From Syngnathus acus (taxonomy: Eukaryota > Chordata > Actinopteri > Syngnathiformes > Syngnathidae), in assembly GCF_901709675.1 (NCBI RefSeq), contig NC_051098.1, positions 14,105,918 to 14,169,917 of the forward strand: a DNA stretch of 64,000 nt, read 5' to 3'. How positions within the stretch are numbered: position 1 is the stretch's first letter; every line of letters starts with the position of its first letter. Below, piece after piece: positions 1 to 13,999 of this stretch. The notes below the pieces were generated by a model, which saw nothing but the letters and a program-made list of their open reading frames with translations, did no database searches and was not told the DNA's origin. The position numbers were made by a program, and so were the translations under genes.

Positions 1-49
1 CGGGGCGCCTCCACCAAGATCTCATTCCAGCGGTCCTTCTCACACTCCA
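1..49 (-). other. Possible partial exon at the window edge
   Basis: On the - strand the first bases are open as CNLECEKDRWNEILVEAP, after an acceptor-like CCCCCGCAG at about 61-69. Codon choice is GC-ending and gene-like. The + strand is also open to the edge (about 130 nt), so the call is uncertain. I do not recognise the protein. Confidence 0.25.
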
Positions 50-810
50 AATTGCAGCTCCTGCGGGGGTGCGATTGGCTGCAATTAGGCAGCTTGTATT
101 TACCCAACACGCCGTTGGCAGCCGGCGTCGACAGATAATATCGAGACGAGCCGTGTCTGAGAGCCTCACGAACAAAAGGCAAGCAAGGCTCCTTATGTCG
201 TCGAGTGCGCGTGGCTGAAATGCGGAGGCGGCACCGACGCTCTCTTCTCAAATAAAGCGAATGTACAAGTTGTGAGAGTCCATGTTCTCCTGATGTCCAT
301 ATTTTGAACAAGCCGTATCGCTCCCTCATTAGTTCATATTGATCGTAATAAAGGGTTCGACACCGAGACGCTCCGGGCGCCGCGATCCCGCGACATCCAC
401 CTCTTTGTTTTCAATTAAAGCGCAGTGCATTAAGCTTTTTTGGGTACTCTTCATTAACGACACTTAACCAAATGTAATTTTCCCCGGTGTGATAGCTCAA
501 TCTCTTTGTATTTGATATTAAATGCCCAAATGGTGAGGATCAATTAAGTGTCGCACGAGACTATGAATTAGCAACACCGCTAATGTTTTTGTGTGTTCAA
601 CGTTTTTTAAATAATGCGCCAGAAGTGCTGATGGAAAAATCTGAAAAGAAAATTGTTACCTTTGTTGTTTGCTAGCTGCTTGTTAATTGCCACCAAGTAG
701 ATTAAAAACATGCACCGCTAACAACCCAGGCTAAACTTAGCCCCCCACCCCCAGCTCCCCAGATCTCTCCTATGAACCTGCCTCAAAGTGGTAAAGAAAT
801 GTCTGACTGC

Positions 811-943
811 GGGTCAAATTGACCCGTATTGGGTGGGTTGGATTTCTAAAGCTACTATACTGAACCCAGCTGCCAACGGATTGTCTTGATTTAACAATCC
901 AACTCAACTCAACACCAAAAAAGCCCCGGGGTCAAATTGACCC
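811..943. repeat. Pair of palindromic GGGTCAAATTGACCC motifs
   Basis: The 15-bp near-perfect palindrome occurs at 811-825 and again at 929-943, about 118 bp apart, with GC-rich flanks on both (TGCGGG...CCCGT and CCCCGG...CCCGC). This looks like the ends or subterminal repeats of a small DNA transposon. No target-site duplication was identified. Confidence 0.55.
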
Positions 944-3900
944 GCTAACCTCATTTCTGTTTGTCATGAAACTGCAAGATGTAAAAAAACACTTTCTGAT
1001 AGATTATTCAAACATATTGCGCTTTAAATTACTTAGATGATATTCAAAAGCACATTATTAATGCAGTCGGGCCTGCAAAATAAAATTTAAATTCATGCGT
1101 GAGTTACAAGTCCGGGGCCTGGCAAGCTCGAGAGACCTTGCGAGTCGCCATGTCTTCTTCAATGGCGCTCTCCGTGTATGCAGCTCGTGTTTTCCCTCAC
1201 CCGCTTATTAGAGCGTTCGTTCTGCCAGGGCCATATTCAAATCCCTACTCGCTATTTTTTTTTTTAGTTTTATCCAGCTCCAACAGCACACACGACATTA
1301 ATATTCACCCGCAGATCATAGACAAAAGAGCCTCGGACCGCCGTTTGTTGCTCGGACCGGTTTGTCGTGCGTTAAGCGGAGAGGCATGGTGGAGGACGCT
1401 TAAATCAAATGCTCGCAGCATGAATTTTTCATCTGCCAGCAGCTGTTTTTGTAACCTTTTCTTAGGACAGCCGCAGTCCCTCGGAGACGTTGGCGCATCA
1501 ACGTTGGCATCACTGCTTGGCATTTGTTTTTATTATGAGGGAGGGGGGGGGGGATTTTTATTATAAACAAAGGACTCAGTGTTATTAGTTTTGCAATAAT
1601 GTTTTATGCAACACATTAATGTACACATACTATTCATGAATGCACCTATTTGTTTTTTTGTGTGGAACCTGTCTAAAAAGGGAAAGTAGTACAATAATAT
1701 AGCTCTCATTTGTATGTTGGCGAGAGGAAAAGTGTAGCCTGGGTTGTTAGCGGAAATTATTGGGAGTCTTCACTCACATGAAATTCTGGTGTTTTTTTTT
1801 TTTTTCGGATTTGAATAATCTGGAAGCCATTTTATTTTTCAGCTTAAAATGAGTTTGAAATGTCATTATTTATTTATTTAAATTTTTATGTTGACAGTAA
1901 CTTTTTTTTCCACTTCACTCAACCAACCACGTCAAGTCACGATATCTCATAACAGTGAATGAAACTTTCACAAGTTTCACACTGGAGAAATTTTACATCA
2001 TTTTCTTGAGCCAAAATTGCATTTGCGCTCAAATAGGATTTAGACGAGCATCCCGAAACAAATTTCCTTCGACCTTGGAGATTCTACCGCATGTTTGGGT
2101 AGAAAACAAGCGTGTGTGTGTTGTGTTGAACGGCCGCCGTTGGCAGGTTCTCCCTCTTGGGGAGGCGACTGGGGCTTGGAGACGGGAGGGAGGCGTATCC
2201 CCTGAGAAACCGCCCCGAGACTGTGTGTGCCAATTCGGGTCCCACGGCTGCTGCTACCCATGCATGCTGGGAAATGAAAAAAATATCCATCCTCATCCCC
2301 TGTCCTCTGACATGAATACAGATCCAAATGAATAATATTCACACTTAGGACTACGCCTTTTTTTTTTTTTTTTTTAGTAGTCCTCATTCTGCTTCAGGGT
2401 TACATTTGCACGTTCCGGAGGACTGCAGCATCACGATCAGGTTTTAGAGATGGCGGGATGATGAGCGGTGGGCGGAGAAGTCGGTGAATAGAAGAAAAAC
2501 AAACATGTTAAGAGCCTCAGCCCCAGATTCACAATCACACAGGGAATCACAACAGGTTTTTAATAATTCAAGATGAAGAGTGCAAGTCTGCAGTGAGCGA
2601 GAGAAGCTAGAGGAATGACAGGTTGGGAGGGGGGGGGAGTAGAATCTAACAAGCGCTATGTGTGTGCGCTACAAGGCTAAGCTATTCATCAATGCAGAGA
2701 ATCCATTTGCTTTTTTTTGTTGTTTACAACCTTGACTTGTTCAAACTCACCCGAGTCGGGAGTCCATCTCGCTTTGATGACATCATCACAATTTGCCGCT
2801 TTGAACCGACAAATGTCGGACGTCTTACATCACGAGCAATTTAACACAGCTAACGAAAGCCTTCAAGTAAATCTCAACAAATGAATCAATTTTTATCGGC
2901 TCGCAAGTCTATTAACTCGGTTGCTCCGCTTCCTCCCAATTCTGACCTAAAACACGTCTCATTATGCCGCGCTAATTTTCAGTTCTTACCACAGGCAAGA
3001 AGGTATGAGCAGAAGTGAGGAAAATAACAACCTCACCCCCCCAAAAGGAAAAAAAAAATTGCCAATTAGCACAAGTCCTTGCAATTTCTCAACTCTTGCC
3101 AACGCTTCCAATTAACATTAATTATTCATTATTTGCGATTGAGTGTCTGCCAGGGAGGCTTGGAAGAGCGGAAGCTGCCGAGGTGAGATCTTTGTGTCGT
3201 TAGTACACTACTTGACATCCCATTTTTCTTATCTCGTGTGTGTTCCGCGTGACTAATGCGTGCATCATCCTCAAATCTACGATGTTTTGTTGCTAATAGC
3301 ATTAGCGTCGAGACGACTAATTGCTTGATGATCCCTTTCGGTTGCTGTAACATTTTTCCCTTACGAACCGCTGTTTACGCTAACGGAGAGTAACGGCCTA
3401 CTGTTTATCTGTTTCCCACAAAATGCTGTTTATTCTCGTGCCCGGAGATAAACCGGAGCCCCTTTGCAAATGTTTACAACGCAGCGGGCACCCGACACGC
3501 TGACCTGTGGCGCCTCCGCAGCCTTTATGGAGCACACGTAAATGGAAAATTCAGACCTTTGCGCATACGACAAGCACACTAGTGCTATTAATTAGCGCCT
3601 GACGATACGAATATTTCTTTTTAGGACTATGCCTGTAATTAATCGGTTGATTCTATATAAATATATATGTACGATGAAAATACGATAACTTCTCATTTAG
3701 TCCCTTTACGCATACAATAATAAAAATATCAATTACCGGCAGAATTATTAAATGCTTTCCAAATACCTGATTAATTGGTTGAGCCCAACTTTTAATCACA
3801 TGCCAAAGTTTACCTATACCCGCAGCAGTGATACTGAGAGGAAAAATGAATTGAACTGTGATCCAGATTTAATACACTGATGCCAAATTGATGATTGACA

Positions 3901-5519
3901 GCTCGTCGTCAATGGTGGCTAATTAGGAGAAACCGCAATGGAAAGGTTCTGCGGGTTCATTAAGGCAAATTGGAAACTCTGAGTCAGGACCAAATTTGGA
4001 AACTCAATTTATTAACAGAGTAAAGGTTGTCACTCTTACTAATCCTGAGATTTCGTGAGGACTGGATGAAGGTTAAATGGAGTGCACGAAGTTGTCGCGA
4101 CTAGCAAGGCACTAGCCTCAACTAGCTTGAAATATTCTTTGCTTCTAAAACCGCAACTTACGATGCTAGCTGTTAGCATGTCAATGATGTCGCTTGTTAG
4201 CATTAGCAAAGCTGTGACTTTGTTTTATGTTTAGTTTGGGAGTGACTTTTAACACAATTAAGCCTTTTTGTTGAATTATTATTCACTATTACTGCTGATT
4301 GTTAAGTTTACTACCACCAAAGAGCGCTTGTATCTCAAGTCTATGCTCCCAAGTCAAAGCAAAACAATAAATCGTGTCACTTGTATCTCAAGTAAATAAA
4401 TACAGTATGTCTCCTTTAATATAACTCTGGTCGGGAAACAGGAGAACATCTAGCGAGAGATTGAAGAGAAGCAGCCTGTTCCATGTACCGTATTTTATTT
4501 TGTTCCCGTCATACTCACTTGAGTGGGACGAGAGGGTCAGGTCGAGAGGATGAGAGGTAGAGGAAGTCCGGCACACACCTGCTAGGTGGGAGGCAGCGGG
4601 AACATCGAGGCTGTCGCATTCGCATATGCAAAATAACAATAGCCTGCATCTTTGTGCATCCGCGGCCAGACAACGCTAAGTGCTCCCACACAGCGACAAG
4701 AAACGTTTCCATTAGCGCCATAATATTATCAGAACCCGCTTCAATGTCTGTATGGAATGTGAGTGTTGGCACCTTATTTGTACATACCGTACACTTTTAC
4801 TTATTCCTGTAATTTGCCAACCAGAAGATTCTCCAGTTCCTTGAAAGCAATATTGTTGCGGCATTGAAAACACTCCAAGCATTGTTCTGTTTGTCACAAA
4901 GACGGAATATCAGGGGACCGAGCAAAACAGCCCTCCCCACCACGTATACTTTTGTTCTCCATAATAAGACATTCACAACACAAAAGCCTTGCTCAAGGAC
5001 AACTTACCAATACCCAGGATGTAAAGCGTTCGTAAACTAATGAGTCGTTTCGTTATTGGAGCTCGTTTCCTTCGTCCAAGCAGACCAGGAGAACTTGATT
5101 ATTGGTCTTCTCTTTGACTGGACTCCATCAAAAGAGCATCAAATAGCTGCAGCTCATGCAGAAATTCTGACCACACCGAGGAGAGGAGGAAATATAACTC
5201 CAGTCCTAAATGCCTTCAAGTAGCCCCAATTGACGATGCCAGATGCTTTGTGGCCGACTATAAACTGAGACAACTCTTTTAAAGTTTTCTTTCTGACTCA
5301 TCAGCACCTTCAAAGTTGTAGAAGTAGATTGTGTCGGGCTTCTCAGGTCAATAACACGTGTCATTATCGCCCACTTTAGCCCCCGTCACCATTCGATTCC
5401 CATTCTTACACCCCATACACACTCTCTTAATGAAGTCAGAAAATCTATTGACCACATATGAACCTCTGGCTACCTTTAATGGAAATCCTATCAACTTAAA
5501 AGGGTACTTAAAAAAAAAA

Positions 5520-5524
<5 letters not shown>

Positions 5525-5583
<59 letters not shown>

Positions 5584-5815
5584 ATTTTTTATTTTTTTTA
5601 TTTAGCACACACAAAATAACACAAATGTCACATGAAGAAATATATATATTTTTATATATATATATATATATTTTTTTTAGCACACACAAAATAACACAAA
5701 TGTCACATGAAGAAATATATATATTTACATATGTATATATATAATATATATTATATATATTAATATATAATATTAAATATATATATAATATATAAATATA
5801 TATTTTTAATGACAT
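5525..5815. repeat. (TA)n microsatellite and AT-rich region with a 75-bp direct duplication
   Basis: (TA)n runs from about 5525 to 5578. A unit beginning TTTAGCACACACAAAATAAC is present at 5601 and again at 5676, including CATGAAGAAATATATATAT, giving a 75-bp period. AT-rich palindromic sequence continues to about 5815. Confidence 0.95.
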
Positions 5816-6086
5816 TCTAATGATATATTTTGCCATCATCTTATATGCTTCCTTTTCTCTGTCAATTACCTCCACAAACAAAATATTCTGGAGATAAGTG
5901 TGAGTGGGCTGGGCTCTGCCTGTCAATCTCCATCCAGAGGAGACCATGCACGTTGACTGTCATCTGCAACCTCTTCATCTAGAGGTGGCAAGAGCGGGTG
6001 TGACACCAACGCAAAAAGCAAGACCAAAATAAACATCTTTCTTCCATTACTTCCATTAGAGCCCTGACATATTGTGTCCTTGGACT

Positions 6087-6143
6087 CTCTCTCTCTCTCG
6101 CCCTCTCTCTCGCTCTCTCTCTCTCGCAATAAATAAATAAATT
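6087..6143. repeat. (CT)n-rich run and AAAT repeats
   Basis: An interrupted CT dinucleotide run (about 6087-6125, with CG interruptions) is followed by a short AAAT run. It is simple-sequence DNA. Confidence 0.9.
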
Positions 6144-7434
6144 TAAAATGTCTAAAAAAAAATAATCTAAGAAAAATGGCAACAGTTTCAAATTTTTGTT
6201 TAATAAATCAATTTAAAATTTCTCAAAATCCAATTGTTTCGCGATCTGCTATTTACCCTTTCGATTCGTTTTCGATTCCGAGCAAAACATGGAGCGACGC
6301 GACGATGTGGGGTTAGCGGCTTCATTAGCGATATCGCTAAGGGCAAAGTGACTGGTGGTTCTTCTGGGGAAGGGAAAAAAGTATTGATATGGCATTGATT
6401 GGGCAGTCCTTCTGTCCGCCTTCCTGTGAGAATTGAACTGCACTAGGCAAGGCCTTGAAGAGGAGCAGCTAGACTGCACGTTAGCGCTTATCTATTCACT
6501 CTGCTCTTTTTTATACCCCCCACCCTCTCTCTCATACTGCGGGCGAGGCAAGAAGCGGCTTTCTCTTGAAGGTTCCTCGCCAAAGCAAAGCAGATGGAAA
6601 TCTCTTTTTGGAATAAAAACAGCTCTGAGCTTTCCCCTTTTGCTCGCTATTCAAATCGGAACAATGAAGGGAGGAGACTTGACAACGCGAGTTTTCCCAC
6701 ACTGACGAGGAGAAATATAACAGAATAAAGTTTCTGTTTCAGTGCGAAACAAAAAATTTTTGTGAAAGACCGATTGGAAAGTCAAACAAATGTGTGTTTG
6801 ACCTCTTAGAGCTTCATCCGCACTTTTCAAAGGACTTTCCGAGCGTGGATTTAAGCTGCTGAGCAAGGTGGGAGGAGAAGCCTGTCATTGGGATGCAAGA
6901 GCGAATCCCTGCAGGGTGAAGGTGGACGGAATGTAAAACAAGCAGCTGCCAGCTTCGCTCGTTCCTCACTATGTGGTCTTCTCCGGCGTGAGAAGAGGAC
7001 CTCAGGAAGTCAGCCATGGAGCTTTTTACGTTCTTCCCTCGGAGGACATCTTGTTACAGCGGTCAGGCCACCATGTTGTTGATCAATTATCGTGCGCTCC
7101 AAACGACACCTTGCACTTGGGTAGGACTTGAGTCGTGATCAAGGACGTAAGTCCAGACAAGTGCACGAGAGGTGTAAATCTGATGTATGCCAAAAATCCA
7201 ATTTCACAAAGGTGGCCTTTGCGCCGAGTGAAAATGACGTGAGATGAAAACAGCTAATTCCACTTATCCGCGTCCTCACGCAAAGCGTAATAAGGTCAAA
7301 ACATGCTTCTGCTGCTGTAAATAAGTGGCTTTAAGAGTCTTCTAAGACAATTAAGAGGGATTTGGATCTGAGAACTATGTGACTGGGGAAAGAGTCTTGG
7401 AGGATTCTAATCGAAGAAATCACAAGTCAGCCAA

Positions 7435-7453
7435 CCACCAGGGGGCGAACTAG
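7435..7453 (+). promoter_or_regulatory. Candidate CTCF motif
   Basis: CCACCAGGGGGCGAACTAG matches the core CTCF consensus (CCACCAGGGGGCGCTAG) closely. It is on the + strand, about 7 kb before DPH1. CTCF binding is inferred from motif only. Confidence 0.5.
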
Positions 7454-7950
7454 AGGTGAGCTAGATGTCACGTGCAGGTGATGTTGCTCAACAGGTCTAA
7501 AACATACATTATCTCAAGTCGGCATATATTCACATCCCCGGTGCAGGACTTTTAACTCGCAGGTTAAGCAATTACCGTGAAAGCGATTGGCGCTAAAGCT
7601 CGACACGAACGACGGCAGACACACGAATGGCGGCAAGGCGACAGATGCTCGGAGCTCAGGTGACACGCTGACAGCAGGCTGGCTCATTAAAGTGTGAGCG
7701 GGGAGGGCCAACTCTCAGTGAGAGGAGACCTCGTATAGCTGCGAGGTGATGATTACCTACGCCGCCTGTGAAAGGCCGGTGGCTTTTGACTGACGTTTGG
7801 TTAGCATGGGATCAAAAAGTAGCCGTTGAGGAATGACTTTTGGAAGTTGACATTGGGAGCCAGTAGATGGAGCTGTGGTGGGAAAGGGAATTGAACACTA
7901 TTTAATTCATTGATTATCGTTAATATTCAATCATTCACAATCAGCTTAGG

Positions 7951-7995
7951 TACAAATTGACGTCTATCGTCGTCAATGGCAGCGAACGAGTAAAT
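7951..7995 (-). repeat. Teleost dispersed repeat, copy 1
   Basis: On the - strand it contains GCCATTGACG and GATAGACGTCAATTTG. A second copy is at 58271-58318 on the + strand with CCATTGACGGCTATAGACGT. It is a short dispersed element of a type I recall as common in teleosts. Its class is unresolved. Confidence 0.65.
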
Positions 7996-10476
7996 CATTT
8001 TCATTTATGTGACGACTCTGATTTGATGAGTTCTCCCCTGAATTTCGAAACAGGTCAAAACTAAGATCCAACAATCAAACTGGCGGAGTAGTCTGGGTCA
8101 TTAGCGGAGAGTCATCATCGCATGTACACACACTGAAGTTGTAATTATGTTTCAAATCATCTCTGAGCCACAGTCCTCGGAGTGTATTTCACACATACTT
8201 GAGATAATTTGGCGTGAAGTGAGATCAACCTCCGAGATGAACCCTACTTGTTGTTTGCTTCATCGCATCTTCAACCCCGCGTTGGAATTTCCCGCCCGTC
8301 GAAATCGTTCATTTCTGAGCCCTCCCTAAATCCGCATGTACTCTCGGGAACGAATTAGCCGGCGTCGGAATGCCGACTCGGACGTGGATGGAGTGCGGGA
8401 TTAATGGGATGCAAGATAAACAAGCGCAATCGGGGTGGTGGATGTTTCCCCGAAAACAAATGGTGGATACCCGTGCCGCTTGTTCCCTTCTGTCACCGCT
8501 TGGCCTTGAGGACACGCTACGGTTCAATGGCACAAGGGCAGACGTCCAGGTGCTGATGCAGAATTGCTTTGCTCAGCACACAGAAGACAAAAGTCCCCGA
8601 AGCTTCGGGAAGGAGAAGGGGTGGCGGGAGCAGGAGGGCGGCTGTCACAGTAACAGGAGAACACCTGGGAGAACTCCCGACTCCTCCATGCCTCCTCCTT
8701 GCTTCCTTGCCATCTACGCAAGTCACATTGACCTTTAAAGTCCTATTTACCACATCATTAGAAATTCATTATTAATAATGATTAAAAAAACAAAAGGGCT
8801 CATAGGTTGTTTATTGCTTTCACCTCATTATCCTCAGCTAAAGACTGGCCTTGCATCTGATTTACGCAATAATGGCGGATACAGTCGATTGCAAATATTC
8901 GCAGGGGAAAATGCCGAAAAGCAAAAACATGACCCCTAGAAAATATTATTAATCACATTTATTGATATGTTCTTAAAGCATCTGGTTTCTAAGTAAAGTG
9001 GTATCAGTGTCGTTGTATCGGAACTTTTTTTTTTAGTACCGATACTGGTGCCGGAAACTCTGATGTCATCAAAGTTAAATATTCTTTGTAACTCATTACA
9101 TAATAAAACATTACTAATAGCAATTAATAATTTACACGTTATTTAATTTAAAAAAAAACATGCATGTAACTTCCACTAACAACACAGGCTAAATTTTTGA
9201 ATGAGAAGGGGGCGGGGCTATGAGCACAGCATTTGTTTGAACAAATTTGCATATTCATATACTTACATGACCATTTCTACTTCCATTATTTCGCTACGGA
9301 AAAATTGCCGATCCAAACAACTCCGAGATGGACCCGCATGACTGACTACATTTTGCTTCAACTTAAATATGCTTTTCTTTTGTGGATGGCTCCTTGTGCA
9401 AATGTGATGCTTGAGATGCACATCGGTGCCCAGCAGCGCATTATGTGAAAGCCATAGCAATGATTTTTTTTTTTTCCCCGGCATAAGTAAATGTCAGACA
9501 TCCAATTATTGGTGATGCTCTTCAGTAAATTACTGTTGACACCATGTGCTCCAGGTGAGATCTTCAGACTACCAATTCATCAATTTGCTTCTACTTTTTC
9601 ATTGCTTTGTTGTTATAGAACGGAAGTATTCCCTCCAGTAGTCAACTTTTTTTTTTACCTCGGTCGTTTTGATTGGCTTAATCTTTATAAATGAACACAT
9701 TCTGTAACAAGGCAGGAAAGGCAAAGCCCACTCGGGTCCTGATTCGCTTCTCATTTTTCAACCGGCTTATCGACAGCTTTAGGAGATTGCTTTTGGGGGG
9801 TTGATATTTTTTATTTTTTTTGCTCAGCTCTCTACATTATCCGAGCCCTCCCGTCAGCGGTCCGAAACGCGAGTCCGACAATGGCGACTTGACACCGAGT
9901 GACACTGAGAGGATTAGACAAGCTATTCTCTTGAAATAGAATTAAGGCTCGCCGGGTTTGGACGCCACCTCGAGATGTTGCGACGTAGTTAAGTGACAGA
10001 CGGGCATTTATTGCTTTCGTGCAAATTCATGTCATCGTACTTAATCACTCGCCCGCTCCCGGGGGCTCGGTATCTCCGGTAAAGCGGCTGTTTGTCCTTT
10101 GCTAATGAGCGTAGATTTGCGGCTGTTACGGCGGCCGTTTTTTAACGTGTTATCGTAAACACTTGACGTCCGCGGGTCATAGCTGCGCTCTGAAGGATGG
10201 AGGACTAAGAGGGTGTCGGATAAGCAGCTCAGAAGATGATGTTAAAGATGAGATAAACTTGACATTGGAAGGTCCTCACTGATCCGGCCTCGATTAATCC
10301 TCCAGAACATGTCGCTGGAATTACATGCCGTGGTCCTGTACATACGGTGGACCTCTTGTATTTTTTTTTTCCGCTGCTGTCAGATGGTAGCATGTGCCGT
10401 CTTTACGGACTGACGCTTTCTTGAGAAATATGTGCGGTTGTGAAAAGAATCGCTCGCATGCTTGCAACCTTGTTAT

Positions 10477-10770
10477 AGGTGTCAAGGCCCGGGGGCCAGA
10501 TCCGGCCCGCCACATTATTTTATATGGCCCCCGAAGAAGACGAATTGAGCATCAACTTCATCTGTCGATACTAAAGTTACAAATTGTCTTCACTTTTAAA
10601 AAAAATACAGATATTGCTAGCAATTTTTTTGATCTTTTAAAAATATTTGAACAGTTTTTACTAGTCTCCGGTTTCAAACTTAGTTATTCATCACTTTGTT
10701 GACGGTTATAATGGCCCTCCAAAGGAAACTATGACTACAATGCAGCCCGGGAAAAAAAATTGTTTGACGT
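10477..10770. mobile_element. Diverged second copy of the same hAT-type MITE
   Basis: It starts AGGTGTCAAGGCCCGGGGGC and continues ATCCGGCCCGCCAC, the reverse complement of the right end of the 45754-46068 element. It ends with TTGTTTGACG. The inner part (TATGGCCC near the left, ATGGCCCTCC near the right) also matches. Ends are worn and no target-site duplication is clear. Confidence 0.75.
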
Positions 10771-13700
10771 TTAAAGACACAATTATTGTGGCACGCACTG
10801 ATTCTTTCCATTTTCATTCGTTTCCTGGGGAAACAATCAAATTATACATAACAGTCGTGTCATGAGTACATGGGAGCTCAGCTTGTCGCCGCAACAATCC
10901 ACCTCCGTCTCAACTGAACAAACCAGTGGGCAGTCAGACGTCATGTGAATGCCAAATCTACTTTTCCCACTTCGTTAGCGTAATAATTAGCCACAAGCAG
11001 CCACCGTGAAAAGTCACGCTGAGCACCGCCGTGTATGAATCATCGAAGACATTTTTTTTTTCTCCTTTCCCTCCTTCTTTCCAATGTATGTGTTTGTGAA
11101 TGCCGGATGTGTCACAGCCAGTGCTGGGCCCTCATGCATTAACCAGACTCCCTACAATGTGTTATTCTAGGTGCAAAGTCATTCAAATTCACCAGAGAAC
11201 TTGTTCGATGTTCCTGCCAAAGCTGACACATCTCTGCCTCCCCGCCAACTCAAGACATGCCGCAAGTACGCTTGCATTTTTTGGCAGACTGGGGAAATTT
11301 CTACCTCAAATAAATTTGTCTTGAATTCAATGGGATTTTTTCCCCGCCCTCCCACGTCCTGCTATAGCACGGGATGGTGGAGCTGAATGATTGTGAAAAT
11401 TGCAATCCTCCCCATATCATTTATAAAACAAAAAATGTCTTTGAAAATTGCATGTCGATTCAAATTCGATTCATCTTTCATCCCAAGATGGCTCATTTGC
11501 ATACAGAAACTTTGAGATTCTTTCGCCCCCACCCCTGGATCCAACTCTAGCCAATCAAATATCAGAAGACCCAATAATAGCTTTCTACCAGCACGTCCAT
11601 TAGCATGACACACCAAAACAGGACACGCATGCTCGCACGTCCACACACGTCCAACTCCAAAAAAAGCACGTTCATAAATATGCACGGTGACTCACATCGG
11701 TCGCAGCAGACAATCGTGAACCATGCGACGACTCCTTTTAAACGATACGGCATCACTTCTTGCACTAAGCTGTCAGAAGGCAGTTTTTCGACAACCCCCC
11801 CCCTTCCCTCCCTCCCCCGCCCCCAAGCTGTTCCAGCTATAAGCACTCATCACCGCGGTGTGTTTCATCTCGACTCTTGGAACAGCAATAATCGATGTGA
11901 TGGCAAAGGAAAACAGGCTGTTTCTCTCGCTGCCCCTGAGGCTCAGTACACACACGCGCATCCAAAACAGATTGGGTCTGACAAAGCAGACTAAAAGCAG
12001 TGAGCGGTGGTATCTATCCATACAGTGTTGCAGTGCCAGCATGACCCGCGGCGCAGAGAAGAGACGGCGCTGTGTGTACAAGGCCACCGGTAGATGTGTT
12101 GTTGTGGCAATGCTACAATGAGCATTTATAATGATTCCTCAGACTCTCCTTTGCATAATTCACCCGACATGGCAAGCTGGTTGTCATTTTTATGACTGGT
12201 GAAACTCCAAGTACCACCACGATATTGATGGACAGTCGCGTAGTAGGTCTATGTGTTGGTGAAAATAACACAATCATGATGCGTAGTTTGAGCAGTAACA
12301 CTGGGCCTGAATATGGGAAGATTTGACTATAAAGTTAAAAACAACAGAACTGTTCTTGGACAGGGATTATTTGAAGTACCACTAGAGGGACTTAATTGAA
12401 TTGATGCTAATTGAAATGCTTCTGAATGTTTTTACCTACGTTTGTGAGGCTCTCATTATTCCAGACAAAAATCCCAGCGTAAAATGCAAACAGCGGAAAA
12501 ATAACAGATGTTGTGGGTAACTGTGGCAACGTAAAATGGCCGCCCTCTGGCTTAAGCCGCGACGGGGCTATTGATAGTCCATTCCACGCCATGATCGTCT
12601 AACGTGAACTGACTTCTTTTATTTTATTTTTTTTACAAACTTGCCGCCAATTGTGTTGATGATTTAAAAATAAGAAGTGAGTTTGCTGCTTTTTGTCTTA
12701 AAACTACACAAGGTCACAAACAAGGATTTCCATGTGGTTTTGTTTTGTAATCAGTATCTGGCTTTCTGCTACTTATTAAAATTCCAACAAACAGAAAAAA
12801 AACATCTAAAAATCCTAAGTGGAATCTATTTAACATGACATCAATAAATTCTGAATAATTAATGTGATTGCTAATCACTGCATATGTATCGTATTTACAA
12901 CTTTATGTTGGAATATTTTGATCGTTAAAACAGCGCACCTAGTGGTGGCCTCTACTTGTGCAAGGAAGGGTTCCTCAAGTGGGTGGCGGGGGACCTCATC
13001 AAAGCCTCCTTGGGGTGGGATGGGGGGGGTCTAGTTTGATTTTACTCCCTCATAATAATTGTTCAGCAGCAGCAGGGATTGCAGTCACTGATCGATAGAT
13101 GAGAGGACCTATGAGTATTAATGTCTTGCTGATGCCATCCATCTTCTGCAGACAAGCCCTTGTTTTTAAATAAATAATAAAAAAAATCACGGTTTTTTTT
13201 TTCTCTCCCTTCCCTAACTTGATGTTAAAGTATTCTCAGGGTAGGGCTTGGTTGCATATGAGGTGAAAAAAGGTCTTGGATTATCATTTGGTGTGTGTGG
13301 CCGGGGGGTGAATGACCTTGTGGACCACCAAGTCCAACAATAATAATCGCATAACAATTCTTCAGCTTTGTGACCGGGGCACAAGTCATATAAACTGCAG
13401 TGCGGCATCAGCTGCATGGGTTATAACAAGCACATTGTCGTGCATACACACACCACGCGCAAAAAAATTGCACTCGATCTTAGCTGGCAGGCAGGAAAGG
13501 AGAATGAACACGCACCCACACCACGTTTGCACGTGTGCGTCAGGAAATAATAATAAATAAAAAAAAGCACATTAAAAGTTCAGTGTCACTCACCCCTTTT
13601 GAACATGTTGCCGACCTAAGTGAATTTGCTCCACTGTCCTCTGGAAATCATCGATCCAAATATTCCAGACTTTCGGAAGTTGATCCGATTTTGATGTGTC

Positions 13701-13999
13701 ACTTAAATGTCACTCCCGTTATGCAGGTGTAATTTTATTCTCCACAGTGTTCAACATCGGGGGGCGATGATCCCCGAAACGGACCCACGCGCAGCAATTC
13801 CGTCAGTCGGAAAGTCCAGTGAAGAGGTTTGATGACTGAATGCTTCTCCCCTATAATAAAAAAAAAAAAACAATCCTCCTTTCCGACCAGTCAAAGTCCT
13901 TCCAGCTGGATCTCTCCCAAAATTAAATAATTATTAGAATAAAAGCAGCCAATTCCATTCATGGATCCTTAAAAATAGCATTTTTTAAAAGCATTCTGA

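Larger units (their letters stand above)
50..13999. other. Gene-free upstream region with diverged repeats
   Basis: No coding exon could be supported. The region holds AT microsatellites (about 5525-5815), a CT-rich run (6087-6125), a MITE (10477-10770), dispersed teleost repeats (711-740, 1734-1756, 4310-4405, 7951-7995, 9171-9195) and a CTCF-like motif (7435-7453). RTN4RL1, the mammalian neighbour of DPH1, was not recognised. Confidence 0.6.

Noticed and set aside
353-400. GGGTTCGACACC, tRNA B-box-like
   Set aside because: No A box at the right distance and no cloverleaf could be formed.
5358-5947. Tyr/Ile-rich ORFs on both strands
   Set aside because: They are products of the TA microsatellite.
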